From: Acanthaster planci
Taxonomy: Eukaryota > Echinodermata > Asteroidea > Valvatida > Acanthasteridae
Direction: 5' to 3'
Assembly: GCF_001949145.1 (NCBI RefSeq)
Contig: NW_019091368.1
Coordinates: 1,775,426 to 1,795,647 of the forward strand
DNA: 20,222 nucleotides
The position numbers were made by a program, and so were the translations under genes. The notes below the pieces were generated by a model, which worked only from the letters and a program-made list of their open reading frames with translations, had not been told where the DNA came from and ran no database searches. Below, piece by piece: positions 1 through 9,615 of this stretch; the stretch's first letter is position 1, and each line of letters starts with the position of its first letter.

Positions 1-96
1 CAAATGGCTTTACCAACGGCAAAAAATGGGAATTTCAAAATTTTTCTGAGCCCTACACACGAAAAAAAATCCTGGATCTACCCACTTAACTTTCAA

Positions 97-178
97 CACC
101 GTGAAAATGCAGTTTTACCATTTAATCACCGTGAAATTTTTGTCAAGGCAATGTAGCCTAAGCCCGTTTTCACGGTGG
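97..178. repeat. CACCGTGAAA direct and inverted motif cluster
   Basis: CACCGTGAAAA at 97-107 and CACCGTGAAA at 127-136 are direct copies. The inverted form TTTTCACGGTG is at 167-177, and a weaker relative (GTTTCACGG) lies near 216-224. The arrangement could be the end of a small foldback element or a cluster of protein-binding sites. No second terminus or target duplication is visible. Confidence 0.35.
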
Positions 179-1461
179 AAAGTGGATCAGCTTGGGAGCG
201 GATTAGCTCACAGCAGTTTCACGGCCTTTCACGTCAACATCTTGGCAGGTGATGGCCCTATCATTATTCATAATGGTACACCGGTCCAGCTTCCCACCGT
301 AGAAGGTGTGAAAACAGCGGATTAACTGTCGAAGCGTAATGAAAGATTAGTGTGATAGACAGCCAGGAATTAGCGCAGCAGTTACCAACAAAAGGAGCGA
401 TTGAATACCCTTGTTTAGGTCTGGAGTGTACACTCCTCGCTCATCACGAACTCAACGGACCATACTGTAGCAAGATCCACTGTTGCGTCAGCCCTTGTCA
501 CTCATGCCTCATGCGCGCTCAATCTTAACGATGCTCTGCTGGCACGGGGCCACTAAAAAATTCATTGAGCCACTGCATTCCCCAAAATCAATGGCCCAAC
601 CGGCAGTGGTTATTTGAGGAACACTGCCACATTTTCAAAACTTTTCTCACATTTAATGACTCGTGTTTTAAATCACCGGCGCAGCACTTTCAAGTTCACA
701 GTATAATTCCACAGCCTGAACAGTTGTGATTGCCTGCTCAATGTACGAGGCTTATGTGCTACATGTAAACACGTAGCTAGCGCGCAACGCGACTGTTCAT
801 TGCACGGTCGACAGTCGTGCATACGGCTCATACTCTTGCAAATGACCTGAGTAGATGTTGGCTGGTATAATTTTCTAACAATGCCAGTTTACTTATATTC
901 CTTCCCAGTTGATATATATTCCTTCGCATGGTGCTACCGCAAGCCTTTCCACCTATTGCTGTCTTTTTCATCATGAATAGCCTGAAAATTCAAAATGCAA
1001 GTTTAACGTCCTCTCCCACGGACACCAATGAAACCTTTAGTGAGGTCGTGTCGTGTTGCACCTCAGGCCGATCAAGCAACATATATGTAACCTCAAATTA
1101 AATTTGTGAACACAAAAAATACGTAGATTTTATATATCCAACTAATCAATTTCTGGAAAGTACACGTAACTTGTACTTCCTGCGACATCATTTGTCTATG
1201 TGCAGCCACGTAGAGTTCTGTGTGTGTGTACAGTGAATTGCACAACGCTATTTTAATGCATGGACTGGTTGCCTTGTTGCCATCACACTTTTTTGGCAGT
1301 AGCATGGCGCAGCGGGAACCAGCGGAAACCTTGCATGAAGCTATATTGCGTGCGTGTTTTCGAAACCGTGATAGCAAAATGCGAAGGGAACTTGTGAAAA
1401 CCACAAAACTTGATTTCCACATGTTGTGAATGTAAAGCAGGTGTTTTGTGAAGACAGGATT

Positions 1462-1483
1462 CTGTCTTTCCTAGGAAAGACAG
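1462..1483. repeat. Perfect 22-bp palindrome
   Basis: The left arm CTGTCTTTCCT is followed directly by its exact complement AGGAAAGACAG, with no spacer. The centre contains TTCCTAGGAA, which resembles two back-to-back ETS cores or a STAT-type TTC(N4)GAA site. A partial direct copy, AAGACAGGA, lies at 1451-1459. Confidence 0.8.
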
Positions 1484-1733
1484 GAAGGATTTTTCCTTTT
1501 TTGAGCTGTGAGAAGAGATGGGTACACGTACGATGGCTCAAATTTGCTGGATGCAGCTATAAGCACATTTTGCTTATGTAGAACCAGGGAGGAAGGGCAC
1601 AGGTTTTTTTCAGTCCTAAAATGTATCTGTATGCTTCCAACAGAATAGATGGCTTTTTCGCCTTTTGAAATTTGACCAATTAAAGCTATAGCATAAACCT
1701 TGTGGTGAAATGATTTGATCATGCCCATATAGG

Positions 1734-2210
1734 TTCAAGTTTGGAACCCAATCATACATGCACTTCAAGAGACATAGCGCCTGGGAGAGTGCCCCTTTAA
1801 TGTCACGTGACATGATTATCTGATGATGTCGTCATCACGTAAGGTGTCTATAACACTCCCCTTTAAAAACACCAAAACATGCAAGTTTCAACTCAATGGG
1901 ACATGTACTTCAGGAGATATAATACTTTAAAGGATGCACCTTTAAATATCAGGTGATTTGGTACTTAATGACGTCATCATCAGATGAGGTCAATGTTTCC
2001 TTAAAGCACTTGCTTTTCAAGATATCTGCAAGGTTTGAACTCAATTGGACATATACTTCAGGAGATATAGTACTTGAAAGTATTCACCTTTAATGTCACG
2101 AAACTTATTGTTCGATGACATATCATCACTAAATGAGGTCAATATTTGCCCAAAGCACTTTCTTTCCAAAATATAGGCAAGTTTTCAACCCAGCAGTGAC
2201 ACCAACGGAC
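1734..2210. repeat. Diverged 147-bp tandem satellite, about 3 copies
   Basis: The landmark (G)CAAGTTT-CAACTCAAT-GGACATGTACTTCAGGAGATAT recurs at about 1734, 1881, 2028 and, truncated, 2177. The spacing is 147, 147 and 149 bp. Each unit also holds a CTTTAAtGTCAC-like block, a TGACGTCATCA-type dyad and a GAGGTCAAT-TTTgCC block ending in AAAGCACTT. Copies are visibly diverged, so the array is old. No coding frame is conserved. Confidence 0.8.
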
Positions 2211-2654
2211 TAATTCTAAAGAAAAAACTTAATACTGTTACCACTTTTAAACAATAAGCCTACTTCCGGTTTCAGCCGGAAAGAAGGGTCATGTGATTTG
2301 ACCCACACAAGCTGAATTGAAGGCCGAATGTATACTCTGGCACTTGGCCCAAAAATTGTTGCAGGACGCCACGGTTTATTTTACATGAATTTTTAAATTT
2401 TAACAGAATATTTGAATATTCAACATTTAATAATAAGTGACATGATGACGTCATCAGGACGTCATTTATTTACAATAATTGTCAGGGTCTTTGTTGGCTG
2501 TCACTTTGATAACGAACAGACATCGCCAAGGTTTCAAAATCGTGGTTTGAAAACGTGTACAAAGACAACGGGCCATAAACTCGTTTGCAGAAACACTGTT
2601 CCTTTAAGTTCATGTCACGTTTTTTGCGCTTAAACTGAACAATTTTTCTGAAAT
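2211..2654. other. Intergenic, no gene recognised
   Basis: AT-rich spacer between the satellite and the AAT microsatellite. It contains the CRE-type palindrome and otherwise nothing I can assign. Confidence 0.5.
2443..2456. promoter_or_regulatory. CRE/ATF-type palindrome
   Basis: TGATGACGTCATCA is a 14-bp perfect palindrome containing the TGACGTCA CREB/ATF octamer. Another GGACGTCA follows directly. The same dyad occurs inside the satellite just upstream (near 1970), so this may be a repeat relic and not a working site. Confidence 0.3.
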
Positions 2655-2752
2655 ATTAATAATAATAATAATAATAAAGCATTTATAAGGCGCACTATAT
2701 CGGCAAAGCATTCAGAGGCGCAGGTCTGGGTGGAAAAATGAAAAACTCAACT
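2655..2752. repeat. AAT microsatellite with attached interspersed repeat
   Basis: About seven AAT units (2657-2677) are followed by AGCATTTATAAGGCGC and further GCGC-type sequence. A trinucleotide tail beside a 'TTTATAAGGCGC' body resembles SINE- or MITE-like repeats of marine invertebrates. The segment ends at an ambiguous base (2753), beyond which composition changes sharply. I recognise the general form from experience only, not a named family. Confidence 0.45.
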
Positions 2753-2753
2753 N

Positions 2754-3286
2754 CATCCATCTCCTACTCTGCCCCTTCCCCATCCTCCCCTTCACTTCTT
2801 ACTCTGGCTGTCCCATCATCCCACTAATCCAGCCCAACCATTTCACCAACCTTTTCCAGCATTTCATCCACTTTCTACATACATGTACCTTGTTCCCATG
2901 ATCCTCCTCCAACAGGTACCCCTCCCCCAACAAACATCCTAATCTGTCTCTTGGAGTCCCCCCCCCATCCCTTACATTTTTCCCACATACTGTACATGTA
3001 CATTAATATGTGTCTAAACACTGTCAATACACCCATACATGTACATTACAGGAGTGCTCAGTACACAGGTACGTATGTACTGTAGGTACTACAGGGTAAG
3101 TACACAATACAACTCAAGACATTAACATTCAACTTTTATAATTCTTTCTTTAAATTCTGTAGTTTCTAAGCATTAATGCAATATGGGACTATTTAAATAC
3201 TTATGGAATTCCAAGAGGAAGCAAACAAACACCCAATGGCACATTTTAACACCCATCGACCTGCAAGGAAAATCTTTTACATTTGA
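2754..3286. other. Pyrimidine-rich and ACATGTAC-rich intergenic DNA
   Basis: 2754-2975 is strongly C/T-rich on the plus strand, with a C run near 2960. 2985-3110 is packed with TGTACATGTAC-type palindromic words. No reading frame or RNA gene is apparent. Confidence 0.6.
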
Positions 3287-3319
3287 GGACGGCCGGACGG
3301 ACGGGTGGACGGACGGACA
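3287..3319. repeat. GGAC tetranucleotide repeat
   Basis: Imperfect GGAC units run through this short stretch (GGACGGCCGGACGGACGG and onward), then stop at AGAAG. The open frames crossing it on both strands are by-products of the repeat. Confidence 0.7.
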
Positions 3320-3610
3320 GAAGATGGAAATCGGATTTACACAGGCTCGCACTTGCTTCGCAGCTCGCCAAAAAGTAGTTTCGGCAGACTTAATGACAAA
3401 GAACGGGTTGGCCACCTGCAGTCTCATGGTGTAATCGATAGCGTGGATGAGGACACCTTCCCTTGGGTGAGAATAAACAATAAAATACTGGTTGCAGAAT
3501 TTCGCCTCATGTAAAGACTGCCTGATCTAGGCTACAAAATTAGGTTAGAAGCATATGGTAGCCGCTTGCCAAATTTTAAGTCGGATGGGGGGAGTGAAAC
3601 ATTAACTGCT
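3320..3610. other. 3' flank of receptor A, nothing assigned
   Basis: Short spacer downstream of the receptor A stop codon. I found no TTTATT (AATAAA on the minus strand) close to the stop, so the polyadenylation signal of A is not identified. Confidence 0.45.
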
Positions 3611-4699
3611 TCAGGGAAAGACTGATTTGTTGTTGGGACATCGGCACCGGATCATGAATCGTAACACCGGCCGGAAGTGTGGATGCTTCGCAGCATAGAT
3701 GACTGGACTGATGCAGCCATGCAAGAAAAGAACGAGTGTGCTATAGAGATGGACACGGTGGCTGTTGGTAATCGCTGTGATGGTGATGGGAGTGAAGCAA
3801 CCCACAAAGGCAATCACTACGACAAGGAGGTTCTTGGTGATTTTCAGCTGGTCGTTCACGGTACGGCTATGTTGGCAGGAGCTCTTGGTGCGTCGAGAAG
3901 ACACAGCAGGGCTGCTAGAGGCACTGAGTTCGTGGTCACCATTACTGTCGAGTCTTGACGCGAACGACGGGTCAATGGTGACTGAAGGATTCACTGCAGC
4001 CGACTGCAGGCAGATATCGGGTTGTCGGCGCACCTTGAAATGCCGTCTGACGTGACGCCAGATAAGACCGTACGAAACAATTATCATGAAGAGAGGTACC
4101 GGGTAGAAAAAAGCAATTTGAATCTTTTCGTAATCTTCAGCTCTTAGGTGAGTTTCAACGTCGGCGCATGTGCGGGTATCCGGGTTGAAACCGAGGCCTC
4201 CGATACCGCATGCTGGCGGCAATATAATGTAGCACACGGGAACGAGCCAAGAGCTCAAGACGAATAGGGCAACCTTCTTTGGTGTGTACAGCCAATGGTA
4301 GATTGCCTTGGGTCTGGTGATCAATATGTACCGGTTCAACGCGATATTTGCAAGGGTGAACACGCTGCAGCCTTTGGCGATAAAGACAAGACCAGCCGCT
4401 GCCATACACGGGTCGTTGGACTGCAGCGGGTAGTCCGACGTTTTACTCACCAGACCCGGCACGCTCCACAGGACAGCAAAACCAGCCAGGCAGTCAGCCA
4501 CGCTCAGGTTGACCACAAACACGTTGGTAATGTTCTGGAGTTTTTTGGTTCGCGCCACCGCAACCAACACCAGGCTGTTACCCATGATTGTCAGGGCTGC
4601 CAAGATTAAGAGCCCGACGGCACAGAAGACCAGCTCTGGGTAGGTGTATAAAGCTTTTGGCAGTTCTGAGGAAGGGTATGAGGTTGTGAGAAGCGCCAT
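3611..4699 (-). CDS. Receptor A: intact intronless rhodopsin-class GPCR
   Basis: A seven-helix plasma-membrane receptor that would signal through heterotrimeric G proteins; the ligand is unknown. The uninterrupted frame encodes 362 residues from one exon. Helix 1 carries GN (40-41), helix 2 LSVAD (65-69), and helix 3 ends in NRY (122-124) in place of DRY. C98 and C178 can form the helix 3 to loop 2 disulphide. W151 is in helix 4, and P200/P202 are in helix 5. Intracellular loop 3 (about 214-288) is serine-rich. Helix 6 has CFTP (301-304) in place of CWxP. Helix 7 has SPVIY (331-335) in place of NPxxY, followed by AAKHPHFRP and C352/C354, which could be palmitoylated. The ATG context is AACAATGGC, and the same start is kept in sister copies. 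The family looks nearest to melatonin/GPR84/moody-type receptors. Unlike C and E, it has no N-glycosylation sequon before helix 1. Confidence 0.93.
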   Translation of the reverse strand: MALLTTSYPSSELPKALYTYPELVFCAVGLLILAALTIMGNSLVLVAVARTKKLQNITNVFVVNLSVADCLAGFAVLWSVPGLVSKTSDYPLQSNDPCMAAAGLVFIAKGCSVFTLANIALNRYILITRPKAIYHWLYTPKKVALFVLSSWLVPVCYIILPPACGIGGLGFNPDTRTCADVETHLRAEDYEKIQIAFFYPVPLFMIIVSYGLIWRHVRRHFKVRRQPDICLQSAAVNPSVTIDPSFASRLDSNGDHELSASSSPAVSSRRTKSSCQHSRTVNDQLKITKNLLVVVIAFVGCFTPITITAITNSHRVHLYSTLVLFLHGCISPVIYAAKHPHFRPVLRFMIRCRCPNNKSVFP

Positions 4700-5280
4700 T
4701 GTTCTTCGAGCTTCTGTTTCTCCGGATTTCCAATGTTATCCTGTTTGCTCAAGGCCAAGGTAGAAATTGCTCTGGATGTTATCACAAATCCGAGTTGACT
4801 GTGTCATTCCCCGTCAAAATCAGCACCCAGCACTTGGGAATCAATCCTATTTGAGAAAGCAGCTTTACTATGAATAATCACTGACATTTATTTCACTTTC
4901 AATTTAAATTCATTTGAGCTTCCTTCTTTCATTTCTTAAAGCAGTTACAGGCATGAAACTGGGAAGTTAAATTGAGAGGAAATTCCCATCCACACTACCA
5001 ATGTACAGCAGTGTGTTAGAAGTACAAAAAAAGGATATTTTCTCAGCCAACGAAAAGATCCAACTCTGAATGAAATTCGTCTTGTAAAAATCGACGTAAA
5101 ATGGTTCACGGGAACTATGTATTATAATACCAAATTTAAGCATTTTGCAAATTTATATTCAACCGGAGCTTTCGTGCACCTGTCATGAAAACGTATCAGT
5201 CCAGCTCTAACGCTTACCGCATATAGGGAAATTTATGTATTTATCACTGACATGAGTGCTAGCTTGTGAGTTGTTTCTTT
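4700..5280 (-). promoter_or_regulatory. 5' flank of receptor A, shared with B and F
   Basis: The first 108 bp upstream of the start codon match the flank of B (7582-7690) with about five differences. Weaker blocks of similarity to B and F continue to about 5200. They include the TTTCACTTTCAA element and a distal block at 5147-5180 (AATTTATATTCAACCGGAGC onward). I see no clear TATA box. On the coding strand CAAACAG just before GATAACATTGG could be a 3' splice site for a 5' UTR exon, but this is only a possibility. Confidence 0.5.
4891..4902 (-). promoter_or_regulatory. GAAAGTGAAA (IRF/PRDM1-like) element 5' of receptor A
   Basis: The plus strand reads TTTCACTTTCAA; the coding strand reads TTGAAAGTGAAA. 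It lies about 192-203 bp upstream of the start codon. GAAANNGAAA is the known IRF core, and GAAAGTGAAA(G) is the PRDM1/Blimp-1 core. Sister copies carry the element at nearly the same distance. Confidence 0.4.
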
Positions 5281-6647
5281 CCGTGTCTTGTATCCGTGAA
5301 CGCTCGGCCGTCTCTTGAGGCCTCGGTTTGACTTGTCCCGATGGAGTTTTCCTGGCAGCGCCCCGTCCAGCTTGGTCCGTTACGATGCCAGCAGAAATAA
5401 GATTTGAAGCAGTGGTGGTTTTCTAATGCGTGCTCGTTTTAGGGGACGTCTGATGGAAAGTTTGGTTGTAGAAATAAATTTTAAAACCACTGGGAAACTT
5501 CAACTAGACTCGTGCAAGGCAAAGAAGAATCGCAGATTGAGCATGAGTACATTATCTATACTCCATCCTGTCTCGACTCAGTATTCCAACAGCGCATGCC
5601 CAGACTGAAACTTGTCCCAGGTCATTCGGGAACCGTGGCAAGCAGGCGCCAATGTTTGCCCTGTCAGCGCAGCCACACACGCACTTTGTTCCTGGAAACC
5701 TTTTCTTTTTGAACTGGCTCATTACTCTACACATTTAAATACACTTCTACGTAAGGGGGCTGCAGAAGGCTACTTCTTTTTTGGAGCTGAAAAACACGTC
5801 TTTCAAAGTCAGACGTTGCACATTTAACTATTAAATATTGTTCAGGTTTTGTTTTTAACCGAGATAGTGTACGATGTCCTGATATAAACCATAATAAACA
5901 TCTACATTGAAGTTGTTGCTGTGATGAGAATGTTATCTTTGATAATTTGTATAGAGGTGGGTGATGAAATCATTAGAATTTAGGAAGAAAGAAATAATCG
6001 CTTTGCGCTAGGCTATATGCAGTTGAACACCGCAGACGCCATGCTAACGCTGCATGCCTGCTGTTCCCTGATGGCCAGTACAGCTTTTAACATAGCGGAT
6101 AATCGCAAAACAGATTACACAACTCTGATTTATTTTTCCCATGTAAAATCAGCTGCGCGATTAACATGGACACTTGCATTTAGTTTGTGCACGTCCATCT
6201 GCAGAAATGGCAATCAACACACCCACACTTACCTTACATACCTATTGTGGACATTCCTTTCTTTTCGTGCAGTTAAGAAAACTCATTGAAAATACTCGTA
6301 TTTCTTGAACTGGGAACACGATTTTCAGCTGGCTTTTTGTACTTTACTTCCTTGACTATTTTTCTTCCTTTTAAAAAATATTTACGAAACCATACAAATT
6401 TGAAGTTTTGAAAGTGATGAGTTGTTGTTTATTCACTTTAATGAGCTGTTCAAATCGTTTTAAATTGTAATGGTAATTGCTGAAAACATCACTTGTAGTA
6501 AAAAAGTAAAATTACACACGAGAAGATTCTCAGTTACATAGTTTTTTAACACAATGATGCACATGACTCTAGAAAATGACTCCATTCTTAAAACTACAGT
6601 AACTGTTAACTAACAACTCATATGTGGAACTCTCTCGAAGATTACAT
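5281..6647. other. Spacer between receptors A and B, no gene recognised
   Basis: A long AT-rich spacer. Open frames of 60 to 90 codons (for example 6017-6289) show no domain features. A lone TTGAAAGTGATG word at 6409-6420 resembles the receptor flank element but is not in a comparable position. No RNA gene or repeat stands out. Confidence 0.55.
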
Positions 6648-7581
6648 TTACACTACTTGGCTTTTGGAACATCGACACCAGATCATGGATTGTAACACCG
6701 CTTGACGCTTGACTTTATTCGAAATTCTGGGCTTAAAGGCTGACTGCCCGATTGATTAAAGGAGCGGGTATAATTCTACAGTTTGACTGATTCGGAAAAA
6801 GATTCGGAACTCCGGGTACCATCGGGCCGAACACCGTCAAAAAGATCGGATGCTTTCGAAATTCGGAAGCTATCTGAATTCGGTGAAATGCGGGTGCGGC
6901 ACTCGAAACCTTCGGCTGTTTGTTGTCGGGGAAAATGCATTCGAATGTGGAAAACGTTAAGTCTGTCAAATTTCATTCGGATTTCGAAAACATGTTAGGT
7001 CTGAAAAAAATTTACTCGAATCTTGAAAAGATATTAGGTCCAAAAAATTTAATTCGTATCTTAAAAACTTGTCAGGTCTGCAAAATGTTATTCGAATCTT
7101 AAAAACATATTGGGTCAAAATAATTCATTCGAATCTTAAAAACATGTTAGGTCCGTAAAATTTCATCCAAAATGATACATCAGCTACGAAAGATTTCATT
7201 CAGTTTTGAAAAATTAATTCGAAAATTCAAAGTACGGTCTGTTTAAAAAAAACATTACATTAAATAAATCGATTTTTAAAAAAGCATTACATTTATCGGA
7301 AAACATGTTCTGATCTTTTTGACTGTAATTCTGCTCGTAACCCGGCACGCTCCACTCGACAGCGAAACTCGTCAGGCAGTCAGCCACGCTCTGGTTGGCC
7401 ACAAACACGTTGGTAGCATTCTGGAGTTTTTTGGTCCATGTTACAGCCACACCAGGCTGTTACCCATGATTGTCAGGGCTCCCAAGATGGAGAACCCGAC
7501 GGCACAGAAGACCAGCTCTGGGTAGGTGTGTAAAGCTTTTTGCAGTTGTGAGGAAGGGTATGAGGTTGTGAGAAGCTCCAT
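6648..7581 (-). pseudogene. Receptor B: frameshifted, internally replaced GPCR pseudogene
   Basis: The start ATG at 7581 opens MELLTTSYPSSQLQK, then YPELVFCAVGFSI and ALTIMGNSLVW, nearly identical to receptor A. A deletion of about 4 bp after LV shifts the frame, and TAA follows within two codons. In the next frame the copy resumes (KKLQNATNVF, SVADCL, EWSVPG) and ends abruptly near 7338, in extracellular loop 1. About 630 bp of unrelated repeat DNA follow in place of helices 3 to 7. A small C-terminal remnant survives at 6648-6705, readable as SMIWCRCSKSQVV plus a stop. It aligns with the RFMIRCRC tail of A and the SMTRCLCSK tail of C. Both ends of one gene bracketing foreign sequence indicate a single damaged copy. 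It cannot encode a receptor. Confidence 0.85.
6939..7164. repeat. 38-bp minisatellite inside pseudogene B
   Basis: Six imperfect units begin at 6939, 6975, 7014, 7052, 7090 and 7127, each 36-39 bp long. A unit starts ATTCGAATCTTAAAAACATG and continues with TTAGGTCTG and an A/T-rich tail. A degenerate seventh unit follows at 7165. ATTCGG/TTCGAA words at 6787-6938 suggest a more decayed extension. The period is not a multiple of three in most units, so this is not a protein repeat. Confidence 0.85.
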
Positions 7582-8350
7582 TGTTCTCCGAGCTTCTCTT
7601 TCTCTGGATTTCCAATGTTATCCTGTTTGCTCAAGGCCAAAGTAGAAATTGCTCTGGATGTTATCACAAACCCGAGTTGACTGTGTCACAACGCGTCAAA
7701 ATCAAGAACACTGAGCTTACGTTATCAATCCAACATGGGGAAGCAATTTCTTTCTCAACAAAACAATAGCTGATTTTTTTTTCACTTTCAGTGCCTAAAA
7801 TTCTTGTAAACTTCCCGATCTCTAGGTTAAACATTGGAACTTTTAAGACCACTTCTTGGCCTCGATTCAAATACCCATGCATGAAACTAAGAAGCCAAAA
7901 ATGAGGAAAGTCCCACCTGCACAATACTGCGCGGTGAAGCGCGTTAAAAATACAAAACGAGGAAATCAACTCATCCAGGGAAATTGGTTTTGGTTTATTG
8001 GTTTGGATATTGGTGTATTACTTTTGACTTTTTGAAAAATTTATATCCAGAAGGAGCCTTTTCGTGAACTTTCTCCTAAAATTAGCTAGATTAACCTTTT
8101 CTCTGATGCTCATCGCACAGGGACGTTTGTGGGTATGGTATGGTTTGTGGTCAATGGTATGAGCGTTAGGATACCAGTTACTCAAGCTGCTTCTAAGATA
8201 CAAACTTATACGCCTTAATCAAAACAATGTAACACTCTATATAATCAACGACCTTTGCAACGATATTTGTTTACTACACGCCTTACTGTTCAAACTTTCA
8301 ACTTAATAACATAAGGAAATATGTTGCGTGACTCGTAAATCTCCCGCTCA
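7582..8350 (-). promoter_or_regulatory. 5' flank of pseudogene B, homologous to flanks of A and F
   Basis: The proximal 108 bp match A almost exactly. Farther out, the match to F is the clearer one: AACAATAGCTGA, then the TTTCACTTTCAG element, CTTCCCGATCTCTAGGTTAAACATTG, a TTTTCGTGAACTTTCTCCT block (8035-8076), TCAATGGTATGAG.GTTAGG, and CAATGTAACA. The shared material runs to about 8350. The promoter region therefore outlived the coding sequence. Confidence 0.6.
7780..7791 (-). promoter_or_regulatory. GAAAGTGAAA (IRF/PRDM1-like) element 5' of B
   Basis: The plus strand reads TTTCACTTTCAG, about 199-210 bp upstream of the B start. It is the same element and spacing as at receptor A, although B is dead. 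Confidence 0.35.
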
Positions 8351-9439
8351 ATGACTAATCACAACAATCTGCAGTGCTAACTTCGAGGAGTGCTTAGAGC
8401 AGGAACTATTTCAAGAAGAACAGGATACGAGGGAAAGCTAAGACAAAGAAAAAGAAAGTCCAATGCACAGACCACGTTGTGTAATTTTACTTCGTTTGTT
8501 TCTTTTGAGCAAACAGTGCACTCATAATCCTATGAAGCATACACTGCTAATTTTAATCACTTTCAGTTTTCAGTGTTTCTATAAATATATTGAACTATAT
8601 CAAGTACTTAGCCGCAGCTTACTTTCCTGGGATCGGTTGTTAAATGCAATACAGCAAAATGTTTAATATCTACTTTCTCATTTCGTATTCAACCTTGTGT
8701 GTTCTCCCTATGGAATTCATTTCATTTACCGACAGATTATAACAAAGCCTGATTATCAAACTCAAAATGCTACCAATTCAAAGAAGAAAAAGCAAGAATC
8801 ATACATGTCTCTGAATTCCAAAGAGTGAAAATTCAGATCAGCAAATTCAACATACACAGCCTCTAATAATATGACCACGAATTCGAGTGAAATTTCTACT
8901 CTCCAAAATCGAGATTTCCCTCGAGTTCCCACTGAAAGTGGTATTTTTTTCCAAACTTTTAAAATCTGAATTCAGAGAAATTTCCACGGTAAATATGGTG
9001 TAGTCCTCACCTTCAAACTTTGAAGACAAACGAATTCCTCGTTTCCATGATGTGATATGACATACCTCAACTGGGTTAGTTGTAACTTACGGTGAAATAA
9101 GTTAAACGTACGCGTGCAATACTTTAGGCCTATAGTGGTAGCTGTTTATATAAAAATTTGCTCCCAAGAAAAAATGTACTCCGTTCCAACGAAGCAATCC
9201 TCCAACGAGGATTAGCAACCGTCACTAAAATGGCACAACGCTTGTGAACAGGTGATATACCACGTCACGTGCCTTAGCGATAAATAGGGTGTCGTGATTT
9301 GCCAAAATGCACGCGCGCCTTACAAGTTGAAGAATACACACGTGGCGCCACCGCAGTAACGGTGTATACTCGAATATAGAGTTCCTATTGTTTTAACTTT
9401 ACCTCTTTTATAGAGGGTGGAGTAATTAATTAATTAAGA
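8351..9439. other. Extra 1.1 kb in the B block, no gene recognised
   Basis: The receptor F flank has only about 160 bp at the matching place (16940-17100). This segment therefore looks like an insertion in B or a deletion in F. It is AT-rich, has short GAATTC-bearing inverted words near 8810-9040, and has no convincing open frame. No terminal repeats or target duplication are obvious. Confidence 0.4.
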
Positions 9440-9615
9440 AGGACAGCAACTCTGAAATTGAGAATTTTTTTCTTAAGGCCTAACAAATACTTATTTCTTG
9501 CTTGGACATCAAGACGCGATGTCAATAGCAAGTAGTGTGATGGGGAAATCATCCTCGTTTGCTGGTACCTTTTTTCTGGAAGACGGATCACTGCATGCCC
9601 TGTCTTATATTTAAC
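9440..9615. repeat. Distal end of duplicated flank (copy 1)
   Basis: This matches 17100-17270. Shared words include CAACTCTG, TTGGACATcAAGAcGCGAT, TCAATAGCAAGT, ATCCTCGTTTG and TGCCCTGTCTTaTATT. The match ends exactly where the second copy is interrupted by CAGTGGCGTAGC. It therefore gives the uninterrupted sequence for that site. Confidence 0.7.

Larger units (their letters stand above)
1..1700. other. Left intergenic stretch, no gene recognised
   Basis: I see no convincing exon or RNA gene here. The longest open frames (74 to 109 codons) lack domain character and overlap on both strands. Two local structures stand out and are listed separately: CACCGTGAAA repeats near 97-178 and a perfect palindrome at 1462-1483. 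The rest is unremarkable AT-rich DNA. It could be intron or distal flank of a gene lying outside the window. Confidence 0.6.

Noticed and set aside
101-325. 74-codon plus-strand open frame near the left edge
   Set aside because: It spans the CACCGTGAAA motif cluster and shows no domain or codon-level signal.
1720-2210. Possible tRNA or tRNA-derived SINE, from GGTTCAAGTTTGG-like words
   Set aside because: These resemble a B box only loosely, no A box or cloverleaf is present, and the words are part of the 147-bp satellite unit.
3173-3434. Overlapping open frames on both strands at the GGAC repeat
   Set aside because: Repeat-driven open frames; the peptide wording (for example PSVRPS) is simply the translated tetranucleotide.
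4295-4609. 104-codon plus-strand open frame
   Set aside because: The antisense shadow of receptor A.
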